From Alteromonas macleodii ATCC 27126 (GTDB lineage: Bacteria; Pseudomonadota; Gammaproteobacteria; Enterobacterales; Alteromonadaceae), in assembly GCF_000172635.2 (NCBI RefSeq), contig NC_018632.1, positions 992,001 through 1,056,000 of the forward strand: DNA of 64,000 nucleotides. Reading direction: 5' to 3'. The notes beneath the pieces were generated by a model. The model searched no databases. It had not been told where the DNA came from and saw only the letters and a list, made by a program, of their open reading frames with translations. Positions 34,603 to 43,998 of the stretch are shown piece after piece. Position numbers and translations under genes: made by a program. Each line of letters starts with the position of its first letter. The stretch's first letter is position 1.

Positions 34603-34652
34603 TTTGTCCTATGTTTTTTACATCAGTGGCTTGTTGAAAGACATAGGACAAA
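34603..34652 (+). promoter_or_regulatory. Long inverted repeat in the pyrH upstream region
   Basis: Perfect 12-bp arms TTTGTCCTATGT / ACATAGGACAAA (34603-34614, 34641-34652) flank a 26-nt loop and end 26 bp before the pyrH ATG. It could be an RNA stem in the leader or a pair of operator half-sites. It is not a terminator, having no U-tract. Confidence 0.6.
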
Positions 34653-34678
34653 ACGGGTTTACGAGGACAATTCAAACT

Positions 34679-35416
34679 ATGAGTATCACACCAAAATCAG
34701 CATACCGACGCATTTTGTTAAAGCTTAGTGGTGAAGCCCTAATGGGGGCGGAAGGCTTTGGCATAGACCCTAAAGTGCTAGATAGAATGGCGCAAGAAAT
34801 TAAAGAGCTGGTTGAACTTGGTGTTCAAGTTGGTCTTGTTATCGGTGGTGGTAACTTGTTCCGTGGCGAAGGCTTAGCAAAAGCGGGAATGAACCGCGTT
34901 GTTGGCGATCACATGGGAATGCTGGCTACCGTAATGAATGGCTTAGCCATGCGCGATGCGCTTCATCGTGCATTTGTAAATGCGCGAATGATGTCAGCAA
35001 TACCGCTAAACGGTGTTTGCGATGCCTACAACTGGGCAGAAGCCATTAGCCTTCTTAAGTCAGGCCGTGTTGTTATCTTCTCTGCCGGTACAGGCAACCC
35101 TTTCTTCACCACAGACTCAGCGGCTTGTTTACGCGGTATCGAAATTGAAGCCGATGCGGTATTGAAAGCGACAAAAGTTGATGGTGTTTACAGCGATGAT
35201 CCGGTGAAAAATCCAGAAGCAACGCTTTATGAAGAACTGACTTATCAAGAAGTACTAGAAAAAGAACTTAAAGTGATGGACTTGTCAGCGTTTACTTTGG
35301 CGCGCGATCACAGCTTGCCAATTCGCGTATTCAACATGAATAAGCCAGGTTGCCTGAAGCGTGTTGTGATGGGCGAAAAAGAAGGTACTGTTATTCGCCA
35401 CGCTGACAACGATTAA
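34679..35416 (+). CDS. pyrH: UMP kinase
   Basis: PyrH phosphorylates UMP to UDP and belongs to the amino-acid-kinase fold, regulated by GTP and UTP. From the ATG at 34679 ([20 protein letters not shown]) it is 245 residues, the family size. The open frame back to a TTG at 34604 is rejected because GAGGAC lies upstream of the internal ATG and the extension overlaps the inverted repeat. [18 protein letters not shown] and [18 protein letters not shown] are visible. It heads the pyrH-frr-uppS-cdsA-dxr-rseP-bamA run. Confidence 0.97.
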   Translation: MSITPKSAYRRILLKLSGEALMGAEGFGIDPKVLDRMAQEIKELVELGVQVGLVIGGGNLFRGEGLAKAGMNRVVGDHMGMLATVMNGLAMRDALHRAFVNARMMSAIPLNGVCDAYNWAEAISLLKSGRVVIFSAGTGNPFFTTDSAACLRGIEIEADAVLKATKVDGVYSDDPVKNPEATLYEELTYQEVLEKELKVMDLSAFTLARDHSLPIRVFNMNKPGCLKRVVMGEKEGTVIRHADND

Positions 35417-35439
35417 TTAAGAACAATAGGATACAAATC

Positions 35440-35997
35440 GTGATTGATGAAATTGAATTAGATGCGCAAGAGCGCATGGAAAAAAGCCTAGTTTCTCTTA
35501 AGGGCCAATTCAGCAAAATCCGCACAGGTCGTGCGCATCCAAGCCTTCTAGATGGCATCATGGTACCTTATTACGGCGTAGACACGCCGCTAAAGCAAGT
35601 GGCTAACGTCGTTGCAGAAGACAGTCGTACTCTAGCGTTAACTGTGTTTGATAAAAGCGCCATTCAAGCGGTAGAAAAAGCCATTATGCAGTCTGATTTG
35701 GGTTTAAACCCAATGAGTGCAGGTGGTTCAATTCGTATTCCACTTCCTCCTCTTACTGAAGAGCGTCGTAAAGACCTTATCCGCGTTGTTCGCAATGAAG
35801 CGGAAGGTGGTCGTGTCGCTATCCGTAACATCCGTCGTGACGCGAACGGTGACATCAAAGATCTTCTTAAAGAAAAAGAAATCAGTGAAGATGAGAGCCG
35901 CGCTGCTGAAGAGAACATTCAATCTATTACTAACGATTTCATTAAGAAAGTTGACAGCATGCTTGCTGACAAAGAAAAAGAACTAATGGAAGTATAA
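35440..35997 (+). CDS. frr: Ribosome recycling factor
   Basis: RRF splits post-termination ribosomes with EF-G. The 185-residue protein starts at GTG with ATAGGAT upstream. Its sequence shows the two-domain, three-helix-bundle pattern: [20 protein letters not shown], then [32 protein letters not shown] and a final long coiled helix. It lies 23 bp after pyrH, as in most proteobacteria. Confidence 0.98.
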   Translation: MIDEIELDAQERMEKSLVSLKGQFSKIRTGRAHPSLLDGIMVPYYGVDTPLKQVANVVAEDSRTLALTVFDKSAIQAVEKAIMQSDLGLNPMSAGGSIRIPLPPLTEERRKDLIRVVRNEAEGGRVAIRNIRRDANGDIKDLLKEKEISEDESRAAEENIQSITNDFIKKVDSMLADKEKELMEV

Positions 35998-36006
35998 GTA
36001 AGTATT

Positions 36007-36789
36007 ATGATTGGAAAGCGTTTAAGCGCAGCCAAATCGACAAAAGCAGAGGTGCCAGCAGAATCTGCTGGCCCGAAGCATGTTGCAATCATTATGGATG
36101 GCAATGGTCGATGGGCGCAAAAGAAAGGGAAAATTCGTACCTTTGGTCATAAAGCCGGGGTAGAGTCTGTTCGTTCTGTTGTGCGCTTTGCACGTCAAAA
36201 CGGTATTGAATCACTTACGCTATTCGCGTTTTCAAGTGAGAACTGGAAACGTCCTGAGGAAGAAGTCAGTGTCTTAATGGAGCTGTTCAATCTTGTCCTC
36301 AATAGCGAAGCAAAAAGACTACACAAAAATGGTGTACGTCTACAGGTTATTGGTGATGTTGAGGCGTTTGATGCCAAGCTGGTCGAAAAAATTCGTAAAG
36401 CTGAAGACATGACCAAAGACAACAAAGATTTGGTCTTGAATATCGCCGCAAATTACGGTGGTAGATGGGACATTGTAAACGCGGCTAAGCAGCTTGCTAC
36501 GCAAGTGAAAAGCGGCGAACTTGATGTGGAAAGCATCTGTGAAGACGCACTGAATGCGCACATTTCAACAGCTAACCTTCCTGAGTTAGACCTTCTTATT
36601 CGCACAGGTGGCGAACACCGTATTAGCAACTTCTTGCTGTGGCAATGTGCCTATGCAGAGTTGTACTTTACCGACGTACTATGGCCCGACTTCAACGAAG
36701 ACGTGTTTCAATTGGCCGTAGACGATTTTAACGTTCGCCAACGTCGCTTCGGTTTAACCGGTGAACAGGTAGTCACAGCCGATGGTTAA
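36007..36789 (+). CDS. uppS: Undecaprenyl diphosphate synthase
   Basis: UppS is a cis-prenyltransferase making the C55 lipid carrier for peptidoglycan and surface polysaccharides, including those of the WecA-type pathway in this window. The signature HVAIIMDGNGRWAQKKGK (about residues 25-42) holds the catalytic Asp. AFSSENWKRP and the C-terminal RTGGEHRISNFLLWQCAYAE are also family motifs. The protein has about 15-20 extra polar residues at the N-terminus. It starts 9 bp after frr. Confidence 0.97.
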   Translation: MIGKRLSAAKSTKAEVPAESAGPKHVAIIMDGNGRWAQKKGKIRTFGHKAGVESVRSVVRFARQNGIESLTLFAFSSENWKRPEEEVSVLMELFNLVLNSEAKRLHKNGVRLQVIGDVEAFDAKLVEKIRKAEDMTKDNKDLVLNIAANYGGRWDIVNAAKQLATQVKSGELDVESICEDALNAHISTANLPELDLLIRTGGEHRISNFLLWQCAYAELYFTDVLWPDFNEDVFQLAVDDFNVRQRRFGLTGEQVVTADG

Positions 36790-36843
36790 CACCATACAGG
36801 CAATTATCAGGCTTGCCCTGGTAACGATAGCCAAGGGCAAATT

Positions 36844-37707
36844 ATGCTAAAACAACGAATAATAACTGCATTAATCCTCGCGCCACTGGCGCTTTACGCT
36901 ATTCTTTTTCTTCCTATTTTTTGGTTTGAAATAGCCATTGCTGGTGTTGTCGGCATTGGCGCTTATGAATGGGCGAATATGTCGGGCGTATGTGAACGTC
37001 CTAAAAAGCTCATTTATATGGCAGGGGCCTTTGCCATATGTATAGCCTTGTCTCTTATTGTTGATGCCAGCACGATTTGGTATCAAGGCCAATTACATGG
37101 TTTATACCGTGCCATATTAACGGTTGCCGTATTATGGTGGATAGCGTCTTTATTTATGGTGCTAGCCTATCCCAAATATTCCAAGTTCTGGAAAGACAGT
37201 CGCAGCGTTAGAACCCTATTTGGGGCACTTACGCTTATACCCACATGGGTAGCGGTTGTTGCGCTTCGCACGAGCTTGCACGATGTTGATCCTTTCTACG
37301 GCGCTTCACTCATCTTTTATGTGCTGGGGATTGTTTGGGCTGCAGATATTGGTGCATTCTTTGTTGGCGTAAAATTCGGACGCCACAAGTTACGCCCTAA
37401 CGTATCGCCAGGTAAAAGTTTAGAAGGCTTGTTAGGCGGTATTGCAGCTTCATTCGCTATTATCGCTTTTGCGGCCCTTCACTATCAGGTAGAGCCTTCG
37501 CGTATTTGGCTTCACCTTGCTATTGGCGGTATTACGGTGGCTGTTTCCGCCCTTGGCGATTTAAACGAAAGCATGCTTAAGCGTTGTGCGGGCATTAAAG
37601 ACAGCGGCAAAATTCTCCCTGGACACGGTGGTGTACTCGATAGAATCGACAGTTTAACCGCGGCATTCCCTGTTTTTGCGTTCTGCTATGTAACCTGGAT
37701 GGCGTAA
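36844..37707 (+). CDS. cdsA: Phosphatidate cytidylyltransferase
   Basis: CdsA makes CDP-diacylglycerol, the branch point of phospholipid synthesis, in the inner membrane. The 287-residue protein has about eight hydrophobic helices, the segment SPGKSLEGLLGG and the C-terminal signature KDSGKILPGHGGVLDRIDS. Its stop overlaps the dxr ATG by one base, so translation is coupled. Confidence 0.97.
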   Translation: MLKQRIITALILAPLALYAILFLPIFWFEIAIAGVVGIGAYEWANMSGVCERPKKLIYMAGAFAICIALSLIVDASTIWYQGQLHGLYRAILTVAVLWWIASLFMVLAYPKYSKFWKDSRSVRTLFGALTLIPTWVAVVALRTSLHDVDPFYGASLIFYVLGIVWAADIGAFFVGVKFGRHKLRPNVSPGKSLEGLLGGIAASFAIIAFAALHYQVEPSRIWLHLAIGGITVAVSALGDLNESMLKRCAGIKDSGKILPGHGGVLDRIDSLTAAFPVFAFCYVTWMA

Positions 37708-38894
37708 TGCAAACAGTAACAGTGTTAGGGGCCACAGGCTCCATTGGTTGTAATACACTCGACGTAATAAACCGCCACCCAGACAAATATCGCGTATTTG
37801 CTATTACTGGCAACTCACAGCTTGAATTGCTTATGGAGCAGGCCCAGAAATGCGCGCCGCGCTATGTGGTAATTGCTGATGACGCTAACTACAAACTAGC
37901 CTGTGAGTTAGCATCCCAGTACGGTGTGGATGCAGAAATTCTCTCTGGTGCTAAGGCGCTGGAAGAAGTATCCAGCGCGCCTGAAGTTGATGCTGTAATG
38001 GCAGCCATTGTGGGTGCAGCAGGGCTTTTACCCACACTGGCAGCAGTAAAGGCGGGTAAACGGGTTTTGCTTGCCAATAAAGAAGCGTTAGTCATGTCTG
38101 GTGCTTTATTTATCGAGGCTGCGAACCAAAGCGGCGCTGAAATTCTTCCTATTGACAGCGAACACAACGCCATATTCCAGTGCCTACCGCATGATTATGA
38201 ATACGGTAACTTTGCCGCATCCGGCATTCGTAAAATTCTCTTAACGGGTTCTGGTGGTCCGTTTAGAGAAAGACCGCTTGATAGCTTCTCGTCAATTACA
38301 ATTGATGAAGCCAGTACACACCCTAACTGGTCGATGGGCAGAAAAATTACAATCGATTCTGCAACTATGATGAACAAGGGGCTGGAGTTTATTGAAGCCT
38401 GTTGGCTGTTCGGTGCTGGCGCAGATGATATTGATGTGGTGATTCACCCGCAAAGTATTATTCATTCCATGGTGCAATATATTGATGGTTCGGTCATCGC
38501 ACAAATGGGCAACCCTGACATGCGTACCCCAATTGCCTATGGTTTGGCGCATCCTGAGCGAATTGAAGCGGGCGTGACGCCACTCGACTTTTCAGATATC
38601 TCAAATTTCAGTTTTCAAACCCCTTGTTTTGAGCGTTATCCGAATTTGAAGCTGGCTATTGATGCGTGTAAAGAAGGGCAATGTGCAACAACACGAGTGA
38701 ACGCGTCAAACGAAGTGGCTGTCGACGCCTTTCTAGAAGGCAAAATTCAGTTTTGCGATATTGCTAAAGTAAATGACGCCACGCTTAATGCTATGCCCAA
38801 TGTGTCGGTGAATTCTATTCAGCAAATACTAGAGCAAGACAGCCTTGCAAGAGCAAAAGCTAACGAGATTATTCGAGGTAAATTCCAGTGCTAG
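37707..38894 (+). CDS. dxr: 1-deoxy-D-xylulose 5-phosphate reductoisomerase
   Basis: Dxr (IspC) forms 2-C-methyl-D-erythritol 4-phosphate in the non-mevalonate isoprenoid pathway that feeds UppS. Motifs: NADPH-binding GATGSIGCNTLDVI (residues 8-21), ALLANKEALVMSG (read as VLLANKEALVMSG in the sequence), PIDSEHNAIFQCLP with metal-binding residues, and NPDMRTPIAYGLAHPERI. At 395 residues it has the normal length. Its position after cdsA, not after frr, follows the non-enteric gammaproteobacterial order. It overlaps rseP by 7 bp. Confidence 0.97.
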   Translation: MQTVTVLGATGSIGCNTLDVINRHPDKYRVFAITGNSQLELLMEQAQKCAPRYVVIADDANYKLACELASQYGVDAEILSGAKALEEVSSAPEVDAVMAAIVGAAGLLPTLAAVKAGKRVLLANKEALVMSGALFIEAANQSGAEILPIDSEHNAIFQCLPHDYEYGNFAASGIRKILLTGSGGPFRERPLDSFSSITIDEASTHPNWSMGRKITIDSATMMNKGLEFIEACWLFGAGADDIDVVIHPQSIIHSMVQYIDGSVIAQMGNPDMRTPIAYGLAHPERIEAGVTPLDFSDISNFSFQTPCFERYPNLKLAIDACKEGQCATTRVNASNEVAVDAFLEGKIQFCDIAKVNDATLNAMPNVSVNSIQQILEQDSLARAKANEIIRGKFQC

Positions 38895-40240
38895 CATTTT
38901 TATGGAGCCTTGGTGCATTCATTGTAGCCTTAGGTATTTTGGTTGCTGTACATGAATGGGGGCACTTTTATGTGGCTCGTAAATGCGGTGTGCAGGTAGA
39001 GCGCTTCTCAATTGGTTTTGGAAAGCCTATATGGCGTAAAACAAGTAAATCAGGCACAGAATATGTCATCGCTATGATCCCATTAGGTGGATACGTGCGC
39101 ATGCTCGATGGACGCATTGATGACGTACCGCCTGAGTTAGAAGACAAAGCGTTTAACAATAAACCCGTTTTGCAGCGCATGGCGGTTATTGCTGCTGGCC
39201 CTGGCGTTAACTTTATTTTTGCGTTTTTCGCACTGTGGTTGATGTATCTGGTGGGACTGGAAACGGTTAAGCCAGTAGTTAAACAGGTTGAGCCAGAAAG
39301 CATCGCAGCTATCGCTGGTGTGCAACCTGGTGATGAAATTATTAAAGTTGGCGACAGGAATACGCCTGATTGGGAAGCGGTAAACCTGGAAATAGTCTCA
39401 AACATTGGCGCCGAAAAAGCCAATGTTACGGTTAAAAATTCGTCAAATGTTGAAAAAGAACTGACTTTTACACTGGGTTCTTGGAACTTTGACCCAGATA
39501 GCGAGTCTCCTTTAAGCAGCTTAGGGTTAACCCCTTATCGTCCAGATGCAACGTTAACCGTTGGGTTTGTAGGTGAAGGAAGCGCGGCTCAGCAAGCGGG
39601 TTTAAAACCCGGTGATGAGCTTCTTGCATTAAATGGCGCTAAGTTGTCATCGTGGGAGCGATTAGTTGACGTTATTGTTGAAAGTCCCGGCGAGAATATC
39701 TCGCTTGATATACAAAGGGATGGACAACAACTGACGTTAGATGCCACGATAGCGCGCCGCGATACACCACAAGGGCAAAGTGGATATCTCGGTGTAAGCC
39801 CAACATTTGAGCCTTGGCCAGAAGGGTATGTGTTTACGCATCAATATGGCATTATAGAGGCTATTGGGAAGGCGCTAGATAAAACATGGCGTCTTATGAC
39901 ACTCAGTGTCGAAATGATAGGTAAGCTCATCACGGGCGACGTGTCAGTGAAGAATTTGAGTGGGCCTATCTCAATTGCTCAAGGTGCGGGAACAAGTGCT
40001 GGGTATGGACTTGCGTACTTTTTGAGTTTTCTTGCCTTAATAAGCGTAAATTTAGGCATAATAAATTTATTACCCTTGCCCATGCTTGACGGTGGTCACC
40101 TCATGTTTTTTATCGTGGAGTGGATCACAGGCAAACCTGTGCCTGAAGCGGTGCAGGAATGGGGTTACAGAATAGGTGGCGTGCTTCTGTTTATGATCAT
40201 GGGTATCGCAATTTTTAACGATATCGCTCGCATAACCTGA
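38888..40240 (+). CDS. rseP: RIP metalloprotease RseP (site-2 protease)
   Basis: RseP is the inner-membrane zinc protease that cuts RseA after DegS, releasing sigma-E, and clears signal peptides. The HExxH motif is VHEWGHF (H22, E23, H26) in the first helix. Two PDZ domains occupy about residues 115-190 and 205-285, and the third ligand region NLLPLPMLDGGHL lies near 390. The length of 450 equals the family norm. The start overlaps dxr by 7 bp and bamA follows 58 bp later. Confidence 0.97.
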   Translation: MLAFLWSLGAFIVALGILVAVHEWGHFYVARKCGVQVERFSIGFGKPIWRKTSKSGTEYVIAMIPLGGYVRMLDGRIDDVPPELEDKAFNNKPVLQRMAVIAAGPGVNFIFAFFALWLMYLVGLETVKPVVKQVEPESIAAIAGVQPGDEIIKVGDRNTPDWEAVNLEIVSNIGAEKANVTVKNSSNVEKELTFTLGSWNFDPDSESPLSSLGLTPYRPDATLTVGFVGEGSAAQQAGLKPGDELLALNGAKLSSWERLVDVIVESPGENISLDIQRDGQQLTLDATIARRDTPQGQSGYLGVSPTFEPWPEGYVFTHQYGIIEAIGKALDKTWRLMTLSVEMIGKLITGDVSVKNLSGPISIAQGAGTSAGYGLAYFLSFLALISVNLGIINLLPLPMLDGGHLMFFIVEWITGKPVPEAVQEWGYRIGGVLLFMIMGIAIFNDIARIT

Positions 40241-40298
40241 TACAAATCAGGAAGTACAAAACAGCTAATACAAAACGCGGCCAGGAAAAGAAAAATAG

Positions 40299-42776
40299 AT
40301 GAAGTTAAAACAGTTAGTAGCAGCCGGAGCCATTCTTTCCAGTGCTAGCTTTGCCAATGCTGCGGCGCAAGACAGTGAATTTGTCGTTGAAGACATTCGC
40401 GTAGAAGGTTTGCAACGAGTTGCACTTGGTGCAGCCTTAACCTACTTGCCCGTTCAAGTTGGCGACGAGCTTAATACATTCAGGGTAACGCAGCTTATTC
40501 GCTCGTTGTACTCTTCAACTCACTTTGAAAATGTTGAAATTCTTCGTGATGGCAATACGCTTGTCGTGCGTGTCGCTGAGCGTCCTACCATTAGTAATAT
40601 CATCTTTGAAGGCAACGATGATATTAAAGATGAGCAACTTCAGGAAAGCTTAGACGGAAACGGCGTTCGTATTGGTGAGCCGCTCGATAAGACCGTACTA
40701 ACCTCTATCGAGAATGGCCTGAAAGACTTCTTTTACAGCATAGGTAAATATAATGCTGACGTGACGGCTATTATAACGCCGCTACCGCGTAACCGTGTTG
40801 ACTTGAAATTACTTTTCGAAGAGGGCGACGCGGCTGAAATTGAACAAATCAATATTGTAGGTAACGAAATCTTCTCAGACGAAGAGCTGATGGATGCTTT
40901 CGAGCTACAATACGACACGCCTTGGTGGGATTTCCTGTCGGAAACTCGCTACCAGCAGCAAACGTTGCAAGGGGACATGGAAACGCTGCGTAACCATTAC
41001 TTAAACCGTGGTTACCTTCGCTTCAACGTTGACTCTACACAAGTTTCAATGACACCTGAAAAGTCAGGTATCTACATTGCCATGAACGTAACAGAAGGTG
41101 AGCAATACACCATTTCTGAAGTTGAGCTGGTAGGCGATGTACTCGGGCACGAAGAGTATATTGAACGCGTGCTTCCGCTTACTACGGGTGAATTGTATAA
41201 CCAAGCAGAAGTAACGTACACAGAAGAGTTTATCAGTAAGTATCTTGGTCGATTTGGGTACGCTTACCCAACAGTAACTACCGTTCCCGAAATTAACGAC
41301 GAAGATAAAACGGTTAAGCTGACGCTGTCCGTTGACCCAGGCAAACGTATCTACGTCAACCGCATTAAATTTAACGGCAACGTAGTAACAGCCGATAGTG
41401 TTCTGCGTCAAAATGTCAGCCAGATGGAAGGTACGTGGCTGTCGAATAACTTACTTGAGTCTTCAAAGAACCAGCTTTCTCGACTTACTTATATGGAAGA
41501 GGTTGAATTTGAAACGGTACGTATCCCGGGTTCAGAAGATAAAGTAGACGTTAATTTTAACGTAAAAGAACAGCCATCGGGCTCGTTTAATGCTGGTATC
41601 GGCTATGGTGACAGAACGAAGCTAAGCCTACAGGCGGGTATCCAGCAAGATAACTTCTTGGGTACAGGTAAACGTGTAGGTCTTAACCTAAGCACGGTTT
41701 CGTATCAGCGCAGTGCGCAAATCACTTACAACGACCCTTATTTTACCATTGACGGTATTAGTTTGGGCGGAAGCTTGGGCTATAGTGAGTTCGACGGTTC
41801 TGACTTTAACGTTATTCAGTACAACTCTAAGCGCTGGTCTATTGGTGCGAACATTGGTTATCCGATTAACGAGTTTAATCGTATTAACTTCGGTTTGACC
41901 TACAGCAACGTAGAGCTATTCAACCGTGGTTACTACGAGCAAACTGAGCAGTTCTATAATCAGTTTACTAACGGTGAAGATCCTGATGCGGCTATTAAAT
42001 ATGATAGCTTCTTGGCAAGCGTAAGCTGGAGCAGAAGTACGCTTAACCGTGGTCTGTTCCCTACTGCTGGTTCGTCTCAGCGTGCGTCATTCAGTATTAC
42101 CACGCCTAACTCAGACGTTAACTACTTCAAGACAGTATTTGACGGTAAGTGGTACTTCCCATTATCTCGTAACCAGCGCTGGTCTTTCCTAGCGCGCGTA
42201 CGTCTTGGCTACGGGAATGGTTACGGTGATATTAACGGCAATGAGCAAATATTACCGTTTACAGAGAACTTTACGGCAGGTGGTTCTGATTCACTACGAG
42301 GATTCGAGAATAACACGGTAGGTCCTCGCGGTGTATTCCTAGGCAATACGGGCACTATAGTTGGACCTGATGGCGAAGTGTTCCCGGGCGATCCAGCTGA
42401 TGCGCAGCTGTCTTGGTCGACGCGAAGCCTAGGTGGTAACGCGATGGCACTTGGCGGTATCGAGCTTATTGTTCCTACGCCATTTGTTGAAGAAGAAATG
42501 GATAACTCAGTTCGTACAAGTTTGTTTGTGGATGTGGGTAACGTGTGGGATACTGAGTTCGACTATGACTATTACCGTCAGTTTGACATAGCATCTACAC
42601 AACGCGGTGAGCTATTGGACTATTCTGATTGGAGCCTGTATCGTAGCTCGGCAGGTATATCGGTCCAATGGGTATCACCAATGGGACCGATGGTATTCAG
42701 CTTCTCGAAAGCGATACAGCAACGTGATGGTGACGATGCGAGATTCTTCACTTTCAACATTGGTCAAACTTTCTAA
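40299..42776 (+). CDS. bamA: Outer membrane protein assembly factor BamA
   Basis: BamA folds and inserts beta-barrel proteins in the outer membrane. The 825-residue protein has a signal peptide to about residue 22 (ASFANAA), five POTRA domains over about 24-425 (the first begins FVVEDIRVEGLQRVALG) and a C-terminal 16-stranded barrel. The conserved loop-6 motif is present as SLRGFE with a following GPRG segment, and the chain ends in phenylalanine as required of barrel substrates. It sits in the usual rseP-bamA-skp order. Confidence 0.98.
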   Translation: MKLKQLVAAGAILSSASFANAAAQDSEFVVEDIRVEGLQRVALGAALTYLPVQVGDELNTFRVTQLIRSLYSSTHFENVEILRDGNTLVVRVAERPTISNIIFEGNDDIKDEQLQESLDGNGVRIGEPLDKTVLTSIENGLKDFFYSIGKYNADVTAIITPLPRNRVDLKLLFEEGDAAEIEQINIVGNEIFSDEELMDAFELQYDTPWWDFLSETRYQQQTLQGDMETLRNHYLNRGYLRFNVDSTQVSMTPEKSGIYIAMNVTEGEQYTISEVELVGDVLGHEEYIERVLPLTTGELYNQAEVTYTEEFISKYLGRFGYAYPTVTTVPEINDEDKTVKLTLSVDPGKRIYVNRIKFNGNVVTADSVLRQNVSQMEGTWLSNNLLESSKNQLSRLTYMEEVEFETVRIPGSEDKVDVNFNVKEQPSGSFNAGIGYGDRTKLSLQAGIQQDNFLGTGKRVGLNLSTVSYQRSAQITYNDPYFTIDGISLGGSLGYSEFDGSDFNVIQYNSKRWSIGANIGYPINEFNRINFGLTYSNVELFNRGYYEQTEQFYNQFTNGEDPDAAIKYDSFLASVSWSRSTLNRGLFPTAGSSQRASFSITTPNSDVNYFKTVFDGKWYFPLSRNQRWSFLARVRLGYGNGYGDINGNEQILPFTENFTAGGSDSLRGFENNTVGPRGVFLGNTGTIVGPDGEVFPGDPADAQLSWSTRSLGGNAMALGGIELIVPTPFVEEEMDNSVRTSLFVDVGNVWDTEFDYDYYRQFDIASTQRGELLDYSDWSLYRSSAGISVQWVSPMGPMVFSFSKAIQQRDGDDARFFTFNIGQTF

Positions 42777-42787
42777 GACATTAAAGC

Positions 42788-42809
42788 GAGCGCGTTTTTA
42801 GGCGCGCTC
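42788..42809 (+). repeat. GC-rich hairpin between bamA and skp
   Basis: GAGCGCG / CGCGCTC (42788-42794, 42803-42809) with an 8-nt loop directly after the bamA stop and no U-tract. It could reduce read-through or protect the bamA mRNA 3' end. Confidence 0.45.
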
Positions 42810-42838
42810 TATAATAAGATTCACAAAAGGAGTTCCCT

Positions 42839-43354
42839 TTGAAACAGTTGGTTAAACATATCGTTGCAGGAGCAATGTTGGGTAGCGCTTTAGTTAGTAC
42901 ATCTGTAATGGCTGAGCAGAAAGTTGCAGTTGTCGATGTGCAAGGTATTTTCCAAGCGATGCCTCAAGCGGCTGAAATTCAAAACGCTATTCAGGCTGAA
43001 TTTAAAGATCAGCTTGAAGAAGTGAATCAACTGCAGCGTGATGGTCAGTTCTACGCAGAACGTCTTCAGCGCGACGCAGCGACAATGAGCGATGCAGAGA
43101 AGAAAGAACTAGAACAAAAAATCTTGTCAGTACGTGAAGAGCTAGCTAAAAAAGGTCAACCTTTGCAGCAAAATATTCAACGTCGCAGCAACGAAGAGCG
43201 CAACAAGCTTCTTGGACTAATCAAGCAAGCTATTGACTCTGTTGCAGCAAAGCAAGGTTATGACCTAGTGCTTAACGCTGGTGCGGTTGCGTTTGCAAAA
43301 GAAGAGCACGACTTATCTGAGCAAGTTCTTCAGCAAGTAAGCAAAACTAACTAA
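42839..43354 (+). CDS. skp: Periplasmic chaperone Skp/OmpH
   Basis: Skp holds unfolded outer-membrane proteins in the periplasm for BamA. The 171-residue protein has a signal peptide (cleavage after VMA, about residue 24). The small body begins KVAVVDVQGIFQAMPQA, and a long coiled-coil tentacle runs over about residues 45-125. The start is TTG, with a strong AGGAG 5-6 bp upstream. It is the last gene before a strong terminator. In most gammaproteobacteria lpxD follows here, but not in this window. Confidence 0.95.
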   Translation: MKQLVKHIVAGAMLGSALVSTSVMAEQKVAVVDVQGIFQAMPQAAEIQNAIQAEFKDQLEEVNQLQRDGQFYAERLQRDAATMSDAEKKELEQKILSVREELAKKGQPLQQNIQRRSNEERNKLLGLIKQAIDSVAAKQGYDLVLNAGAVAFAKEEHDLSEQVLQQVSKTN

Positions 43355-43381
43355 TAACTGCACTAGTCAGTTGTAAAATTT

Positions 43382-43423
43382 ATCAGACCAACTCCCCAAA
43401 GGTGTTGGTCTGATTTGTTTTTT
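43382..43423 (+). terminator. Strong terminator after skp
   Basis: Perfect 11-bp arms ATCAGACCAAC / GTTGGTCTGAT (43382-43392, 43404-43414) with an 11-nt loop, followed by TTGTTTTTT. It separates skp from fabZ, so fabZ-lpxA-lpxB needs its own promoter. Confidence 0.88.
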
Positions 43424-43471
43424 GCGCTTAACAGCGTATGGTTGCCGCCGTTTTTAGTTTTTACGGCGAGT

Positions 43472-43510
43472 TTGACCAGAATGCCAATCAATCATCTGTA
43501 TTGGTATAAA
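43472..43510 (+). promoter_or_regulatory. Probable fabZ promoter region
   Basis: TTGACC (43472-43477) and TATAAA (43505-43510, within GGTATAAAATAG) lie between the skp terminator and fabZ, but they are 27 bp apart and cannot form one sigma-70 promoter. A TGTATT 19 bp after TTGACC, or TATAAA with a poor -35, is the likelier core. The exact promoter is unresolved. Confidence 0.35.
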
Positions 43511-43547
43511 ATAGTTGTAGGTCATGCTTGTATACAGGAGAAAGTTT

Positions 43548-43997
43548 TTGGCCAATTCACTTAATACCATCGAAATTCAGGAAATATTGGAACTGTTACC
43601 TCATCGGTATCCATTCCTACTTGTTGATCGTGTAACAGACTATGTTCTGGGTGAGTCTGTAAAGGCTTATAAGAATATCACTATCAATGAGCCGTGTTTC
43701 ATGGGGCACTTCCCTGAACAGCCAATTTTCCCAGGGGTATTAATTCTTGAAGCTATGGCACAAGCTGCCGGTGTTTTAGGATTTAAGACAATGGGTAACA
43801 ATGATAAGTTATACTTGTATGCAGGGATTGATAACGCACGCTTTAAGCGTCCTGTTGTTCCAGGTGACAGGCTTGAGTTTGATGTTGCTCTAGTTAAAGA
43901 GCGCAGAGGGATTTGGAAATTTAAAGGCACTGCAAGCGTTGATGGCGATATCGCTTGTGTTGCAGAGTTTATGTGTGCGATGAGAGAGATAGCTTAA
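43548..43997 (+). CDS. fabZ: 3-hydroxyacyl-[acyl-carrier-protein] dehydratase FabZ
   Basis: FabZ dehydrates 3-hydroxyacyl-ACP in fatty-acid synthesis. The hot-dog-fold motifs [17 protein letters not shown], with the catalytic histidine, and [19 protein letters not shown], with the catalytic glutamate, are intact. I prefer the TTG at 43548, which has AGGAG 7 bp upstream and gives [15 protein letters not shown]. The ATG at 43524 is in frame but lacks a ribosome-binding site. The stop is 1 bp before the lpxA GTG. Confidence 0.95.
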   Translation: MANSLNTIEIQEILELLPHRYPFLLVDRVTDYVLGESVKAYKNITINEPCFMGHFPEQPIFPGVLILEAMAQAAGVLGFKTMGNNDKLYLYAGIDNARFKRPVVPGDRLEFDVALVKERRGIWKFKGTASVDGDIACVAEFMCAMREIA

Positions 43998-43998
43998 C

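Noticed and set aside
34604..34678. 25-residue N-terminal extension of PyrH
   Set aside because: It starts at a TTG inside the inverted repeat and is not part of UMP kinase. A good ribosome-binding site precedes the internal ATG.
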